Assembly (NCBI GenBank): GCA_034168985.1
Contig: JAXFJE010000021.1
Coordinates: 124,001-188,000 of the forward strand
Length of the DNA stretch: 64,000 bases
From: JALEVB01 sp022768265
Lineage (GTDB): Bacteria > Bacillota_I > Bacilli_A > Erysipelotrichales > Erysipelotrichaceae
Direction: 5' to 3'
The position numbers and the translations under genes are program-made. Below, piece by piece: positions 60,388 to 64,000 of this stretch (position 1 is the first letter of the stretch; every line of letters begins with the position of its first letter). The notes beneath the pieces are model-generated. The model was not told where the DNA came from. It was given only the letters and a program-made list of their open reading frames with translations, and ran no database searches.

Positions 60388-60836
60388 GCATTTCCTCCTA
60401 TTTTATTTAATGTTGCGATGATATCTTCTTTACTACCATGATTCTTTATCAAGTTAGTAAATTCTTCATTTTGTAATAATTTGACAACTTCTTGTAGTGC
60501 TTCCATATGAGAGTCTCCATCAACTGCACCAAATCCGAATGCACATACAATTTCTTGATTTTCAAATTCTTTGAAATAGACTGGATGTTTTAAGGTAATC
60601 AATGATAAACAAGGTTCCTTAACCAACTCTCCAGGTTTACCATGAAAAAATGCTATTCCAGGCAACAAGATCATGTATGGACCATATGTATGGATTACAT
60701 CAATCATTGTTTGGATAAATTCTTCTTTGATTAAATCCTTATCTAACAATAATGAACCTACCTCATGAATTGCATCTTGCCACGATGAGCAATCAACTTC
60801 TGTTTTAATTAGGTCTGGGGTTAAAAATTCTTTCAT
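60384..60836 (-). CDS. PTS subunit IIA (fructose/ascorbate type)
   Basis: A 150-residue cytoplasmic phosphocarrier (PTS_EIIA_2). The phosphorylation His65 lies in GIAFFHGKPGELV. GGAGG lies five bases before the ATG at 60836; 20 in-frame upstream codons run across the operator region and are rejected. It is the first structural gene after the GntR regulator. Confidence 0.9.
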   Translation of the reverse strand: MKEFLTPDLIKTEVDCSSWQDAIHEVGSLLLDKDLIKEEFIQTMIDVIHTYGPYMILLPGIAFFHGKPGELVKEPCLSLITLKHPVYFKEFENQEIVCAFGFGAVDGDSHMEALQEVVKLLQNEEFTNLIKNHGSKEDIIATLNKIGGNA

Positions 60837-60848
60837 AAATCCTCCTTT

Positions 60849-60874
60849 AACTGGATATGATGTTATAACCAGTT
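60849..60874 (-). promoter_or_regulatory. Second GntR operator-like site
   Basis: Arms AACTGG (60849-60854) and CCAGTT (60869-60874) flank a region that includes TTATAAC. On the minus strand AACTGGTTATAAC repeats the first 13 bases of the operator at 61647-61664. It lies between the regulator and the IIA gene. Confidence 0.55.
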
Positions 60875-60902
60875 TCTTTAATAAGATATTGATCAAAATA
60901 TC

Positions 60903-61622
60903 TTATGTGGTCAATTGAACCGTAAACTCAAATGTATCACCTTTTGAAACAATTGCGGAATAACAAACAACTTTTTCTTTAGAATAACTAGTTCTTTTTA
61001 CCAATAAACCATAATATTTTTTGGGACATTTTAATAAACTAGCTTCTAAACTATTTAACTCGCAGGCTTTAAAGGTTTCTATAGCTCGATCAATTTTGAT
61101 TCCATAATCTTGCTCAAGAGTTCTATATAAGCCTTTCTTAGTAAAATCAATATCCATTAGAAATTCAAAACCTTTATATGGAAAATATGTTTTTTCCACC
61201 ATAATAGCTACATCCTCAGCACATCTTAGCCTTTCCAAATAAATCACTTTATCTTGATCTTCGATCCCTAAATGAAATGCTAAATTAGGATTTGCTTCAA
61301 TAACTTCTCTTTTTACTACTAAAGTTGAAGATATTTTTCCTTGCTTTTCCATTTCTCTAGAAAAACTATAAACATTACCTAAATTTTGAATAATGCTTTT
61401 GCCTAAGATAAATGTGCCTTTCCCTTGAACTTTTTCTAATTTTCCTTGTCTTACTAATTCGTCTATTGCTGCTCTGACTGTTATTCTAGACATGTCATAC
61501 TGTTTACACAGTTCACGTTCAGAAGGAATCATTTGTCCTTTTTTTAATATTCCTTTATCTATTTGTTCGGCAATCATTTCAGCTAGCTGATAATAGAGAG
61601 GAACTTTAACATTTTGTACCAT
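60903..61622 (-). CDS. GntR-family regulator with UTRA ligand domain
   Basis: A 239-residue repressor: N-terminal winged helix (~10-75, PSERELCKQYDMSRITVRAAIDEL) and a C-terminal UTRA domain (~90-239) that binds a phosphorylated sugar. GGAGG lies six bases before the ATG at 61622; five in-frame upstream codons overlap this SD. It should control its own gene and the PTS genes through the palindromes at 61647-61664 and 60849-60874. Confidence 0.92.
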   Translation of the reverse strand: MVQNVKVPLYYQLAEMIAEQIDKGILKKGQMIPSERELCKQYDMSRITVRAAIDELVRQGKLEKVQGKGTFILGKSIIQNLGNVYSFSREMEKQGKISSTLVVKREVIEANPNLAFHLGIEDQDKVIYLERLRCAEDVAIMVEKTYFPYKGFEFLMDIDFTKKGLYRTLEQDYGIKIDRAIETFKACELNSLEASLLKCPKKYYGLLVKRTSYSKEKVVCYSAIVSKGDTFEFTVQLTT

Positions 61623-61641
61623 CTTCATCCTCCGCACTTAT

Positions 61642-61670
61642 ATATTAACTGGTTATAACCAGTTTGTCAA
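61642..61670 (-). promoter_or_regulatory. GntR-PTS promoter with central operator
   Basis: On the minus strand TTGACA (61670-61665), spacer of 17 and TAATAT (61647-61642). The perfect 18-bp palindrome AACTGGTTATAACCAGTT (61647-61664) fills the spacer, so a bound repressor would exclude RNA polymerase. Confidence 0.88.
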
Positions 61671-61678
61671 CAATATTT

Positions 61679-61692
61679 TTTAAGCGCTTTCA
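61679..61692 (-). promoter_or_regulatory. CcpA cre site upstream of the PTS promoter
   Basis: On the minus strand TGAAAGCGCTTAAA matches the cre consensus closely. It ends eight bases upstream of the -35. Confidence 0.75.
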
Positions 61693-61699
61693 AATTTTC

Positions 61700-61730
61700 T
61701 TAAAAAAAAAGCCCCGAAGAGCTTTTTAAC
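61700..61730 (-). terminator. Terminator after the second MATE gene
   Basis: On the minus strand AAAAGCTC, loop TTCG, GGGCTTTT and a long T run. Confidence 0.8.
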
Positions 61731-61732
61731 CA

Positions 61733-63061
61733 CTAATAATGATATACATTTCGATAAACTAAATAATAATATATACCCATGACAAACGAAAGCATCTCGG
61801 CTACTGGTATCGATAACCATACACCATTAACATCAAAGAAATTAGGAAGGATCAATAAAGCCCCGATCGTAAATACAAAAGTTCTAAAAAATGATAAGAT
61901 TGCTGATACTTTACCATTGCCAAATGATGTGAATAAGGCTGAGAAGAAAATATTCAATCCCATAAACACAAAAGAAGATGTTACGATCATCAAGCCATGC
62001 TTGGTAAACGCAAATACCTCACTGTTTTTGGCAATAAAGATGCTAACTAAGAAATCTTGAGTCAAGATCGTAAAACAAATGATGAACGCCCCGATCAATA
62101 ACGATAATTTAATACTTAGATTAACGATATACTTCAATTGCTTCTTGTCATCAGCGCCGTATTTATAACTAATGATTGGGGCAATACCTTGAACATATCC
62201 AAAATAAATAGCCGATTGTAAAAACTGTAGATATAAGATGGCCGTGATAGCGGAAACACCTTTATTACCCACATATTCCAACATTTTCAAGTTAAACAAC
62301 AATGTCGTGATAGCCAATGAAACATTGTTGATCAACTCACTAGAGCCATTAAACATGCTATAAAGCAAGTTTTTTCCATCAAAATGTGGTTTGACAAAGT
62401 ATAGTACCCCTTTTTGATTACGCGCAAAAAAGTATACTGAATATAAAGCAGGTATGCTATAACCAATGCCGGTTGCCAAGGCTGCTCCTTTGATGCCCCA
62501 TTTGAAAACTACCATGAAAACATAATCTAGCACGATATTGGCAAGCCCACCAATGATCGATACGATCAAGCTTGTTTTGGTCTTACCCTCTGTCACAAAG
62601 AAATATTGTGAAAACATTTGTAAGATGCTTAAGGCAGCAAAAGGTAACAAGTAGCTCATATATTCATTGGCATATCCATATAAATTTTCATTGGCACCTA
62701 AAAATAATAATAGTTCTTCTTTAAAAGCATAACCAGCCAAGGTCAACAACAATCCACTAATGACCCCAACGATATAGATAAGACTAAAAAAGCTTCGCGC
62801 CATTTCTTGTTTTTTTGCTCCTAAACTGCTAGAAATGATCGCATTAGATCCAGTAGCAAACATCAAGCCAGTAGCAAATACCAAATTAATAAATGGATAG
62901 ACGATATTGATGGCTGCTAAAGCATCTTCATTGATAACATTTGATACAAACGCACCGTCGATCGAAGTATAAGAAGATAAAAAGATCATCAAGATTATCG
63001 TTGGAAACACAAACGACAATAGTGATTTCAAATTAAAATTTTGTGCTAATTTATGATCCAT
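61733..63061 (-). CDS. MATE-family efflux transporter
   Basis: A 442-residue, twelve-helix exporter with the two-lobe fold (FPTIILMIFLSSYTSIDGAFV; second lobe SSELINNVSLAITTLLFN). It is distinct from the MATE protein near 8.3 kb. The start at 63061 has AGGGGG nine bases upstream and lies just inside the end of the MarR gene. Control by that MarR regulator is likely. The substrate is unknown. Confidence 0.88.
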   Translation of the reverse strand: MDHKLAQNFNLKSLLSFVFPTIILMIFLSSYTSIDGAFVSNVINEDALAAINIVYPFINLVFATGLMFATGSNAIISSSLGAKKQEMARSFFSLIYIVGVISGLLLTLAGYAFKEELLLFLGANENLYGYANEYMSYLLPFAALSILQMFSQYFFVTEGKTKTSLIVSIIGGLANIVLDYVFMVVFKWGIKGAALATGIGYSIPALYSVYFFARNQKGVLYFVKPHFDGKNLLYSMFNGSSELINNVSLAITTLLFNLKMLEYVGNKGVSAITAILYLQFLQSAIYFGYVQGIAPIISYKYGADDKKQLKYIVNLSIKLSLLIGAFIICFTILTQDFLVSIFIAKNSEVFAFTKHGLMIVTSSFVFMGLNIFFSALFTSFGNGKVSAILSFFRTFVFTIGALLILPNFFDVNGVWLSIPVAEMLSFVMGIYYYLVYRNVYHY

Positions 63062-63503
63062 TATTTTTCCCCCTGCATATATTGATATAAGTATTACACA
63101 TATCATCAAAGATCATTTTGAACTGCGCTAATTGTTTATCATCATATTTATTTTCAAGATAAGCGGCAACCTGATTATCTAATGAGCGATAGCGATCATA
63201 TTCTTGTTTGATCTTATCTGTTGTGTATAAATAGTAGTTTCTTTTATCTTTGGTATCTTGTTGTTTATAAAGATAACCCTTTTCGATCAATTCATTTATC
63301 TTCATGATGACGGCTGGTTTTGAAACACATAATTCATCAGCAATCTTCGAAGCTGTATATTCACCTTCGTGATAATAAATGAGATCAATATAAAGCAATG
63401 AATTATAACTCATGTTACCATCATAATAGTTTTTATTCATCAGTTGTAATTCACTTAAGGTTAGTGTATGAAATAAATCTTTGATCAATTCTTGCACCAT
63501 CAT
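63051..63503 (-). CDS. MarR-family transcriptional regulator
   Basis: A 150-residue winged-helix regulator (YTASKIADELCVSKPAVIMKI as recognition part; DTKDKRNYYLY as wing). The start at 63503 has GAGGTGAT nine bases upstream; two non-ATG codons further up are rejected. It overlaps the MATE gene by 11 bases, a common layout in which the regulator represses a drug exporter. Confidence 0.88.
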   Translation of the reverse strand: MMVQELIKDLFHTLTLSELQLMNKNYYDGNMSYNSLLYIDLIYYHEGEYTASKIADELCVSKPAVIMKINELIEKGYLYKQQDTKDKRNYYLYTTDKIKQEYDRYRSLDNQVAAYLENKYDDKQLAQFKMIFDDMCNTYINICRGKNNGS

Positions 63504-63584
63504 TACCAATCACCTCGTTAATATAAATAATAATATATATTTTTGCTTATATATTTTAACCCTATCAAATAAATATTGCAAGTT

Positions 63585-64000
63585 TTAGCCGACTTTACTT
63601 TGTTGTGATATATATTGTGACGGTGTAATGTTCATATGTTTTCTAAAAACTGTACTAAAATATTGTGGTGTAGAAAACCCACAATATTTAGCTAAATCTT
63701 TCATCTTTATCATCCCATTCATCGTATCTAACATCTTTATTGCTTGTTTAATCCTATATTCATTTAATGTATCTACAAAATTATTATTATTCGCCTTTTT
63801 CAATAATTTAGTAATATATCCTTCGGAGAATCCTGTCATAAAAGCACAATCATGTAGTGAAAAATTAGCATTTTGATAATTACTATATATAGCTTCCATA
63901 ATACGTCGTATATTATTATCGTTATTTACCAAGGGAATAGTAATTTCTATTTTTGCTTGTAACTTATCCATTATATTTTTAAATTCAATCTTATCAATTG
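63585..64000 (-). CDS. AraC-family regulator, C-terminal part (cut by window edge)
   Basis: The visible part ends with the two AraC helix-turn-helix motifs (FSLHDCAFMTGFSEGYITKLLKK-type first motif and MKDLAKYCGFSTPQYFSTVF second motif, then ITPSQY). An internal ATG at 63971 exists, but the frame stays open to the window edge, so a longer protein with an N-terminal sensing domain probably continues outside. What it senses or controls cannot be seen. Confidence 0.75.
   Translation of the reverse strand, partial: IDKIEFKNIMDKLQAKIEITIPLVNNDNNIRRIMEAIYSNYQNANFSLHDCAFMTGFSEGYITKLLKKANNNNFVDTLNEYRIKQAIKMLDTMNGMIKMKDLAKYCGFSTPQYFSTVFRKHMNITPSQYISQQSKVG

Overview
The window reads as AT-rich chromosomal DNA of a Gram-positive, low-GC anaerobe of the Bacillota. 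A gut Erysipelotrichia-like organism is the best guess, not a proven one. Supporting signs are strong Shine-Dalgarno sequences throughout, a T-box, consensus sigma-A promoters (TTGACA-17-TATAAT type), CcpA-like cre sites, FeoAB, lipoprotein signal peptides, an ECF-transporter S component, an anaerobic sulfatase maturase and a menaquinone-free type GlpA/DUF1667 glycerol-3-phosphate dehydrogenase. No rRNA, tRNA, CRISPR array, prophage or intact insertion sequence was seen. It looks like a metabolic core/accessory mixture rather than a mobile island.

Layout. 1-8.2 kb (minus): an MntP-like manganese exporter with a hairpin-rich leader; a T-box-controlled amino-acid ABC importer operon that also carries a cytosolic M14 carboxypeptidase and a pentapeptide-repeat protein; feoAB. 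8.3-9.6 kb: a MATE exporter that appears to be leaderless. 9.6-10.07 kb: a gene-poor stretch holding a promoter-SD-ATG-terminator unit whose frame is broken by four in-frame stops. 10-18.2 kb (minus): amidohydrolase, glutamine-amidotransferase-like hydrolase, a PfkB kinase-HAD phosphatase fusion, a metallophosphatase, an FMN-binding lipoprotein with two flavinylation motifs, an LCP-family lipoprotein with an extra binding-protein-like domain, and a Cof phosphatase. 18.2-34.4 kb: DUF362 protein, uridine-kinase-like kinase and ECF S component; AI-2E exporter and CNNM/CorC protein; HD hydrolase; a degenerate HsdM-like protein; cytidylate-kinase-like protein; alcohol and aldehyde dehydrogenases; purine nucleoside phosphorylase; MarR-DegV; a heterodimeric ABC exporter.

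34.5-43.8 kb is the most coherent accessory locus. It holds an anaerobic sulfatase maturase, a HAD phosphatase, a sulfatase without signal peptide, a complete mannose-family PTS (IIA, IIB, IIC, IID), an AraC-type response regulator whose receiver domain lacks the phospho-acceptor Asp, and a second signal-less sulfatase. Three matching 15-bp dyads (TGTWA-N5-TTACA) lie next to the promoters of the PTS, the regulator and the second sulfatase. The simplest reading is that sulfated host sugars are imported by the PTS and desulfated inside the cell.

43.8-64 kb: a serine beta-lactamase-fold protein, a TetR-controlled set of three membrane proteins with two identical 15-bp palindromes, a YitT-like protein, an SGNH hydrolase/DUF4358/ECF sigma/RsiV-like anti-sigma operon, the glycerol operon (glpK, glpA-like, glpB-like, DUF1667), a YtrA-type GntR/ABC operon, an ascorbate-type PTS with a SIS-domain sugar protein and GntR regulator (operator exactly between -35 and -10, cre just upstream), a MarR/MATE pair, and the C-terminal part of an AraC regulator cut by the window edge.
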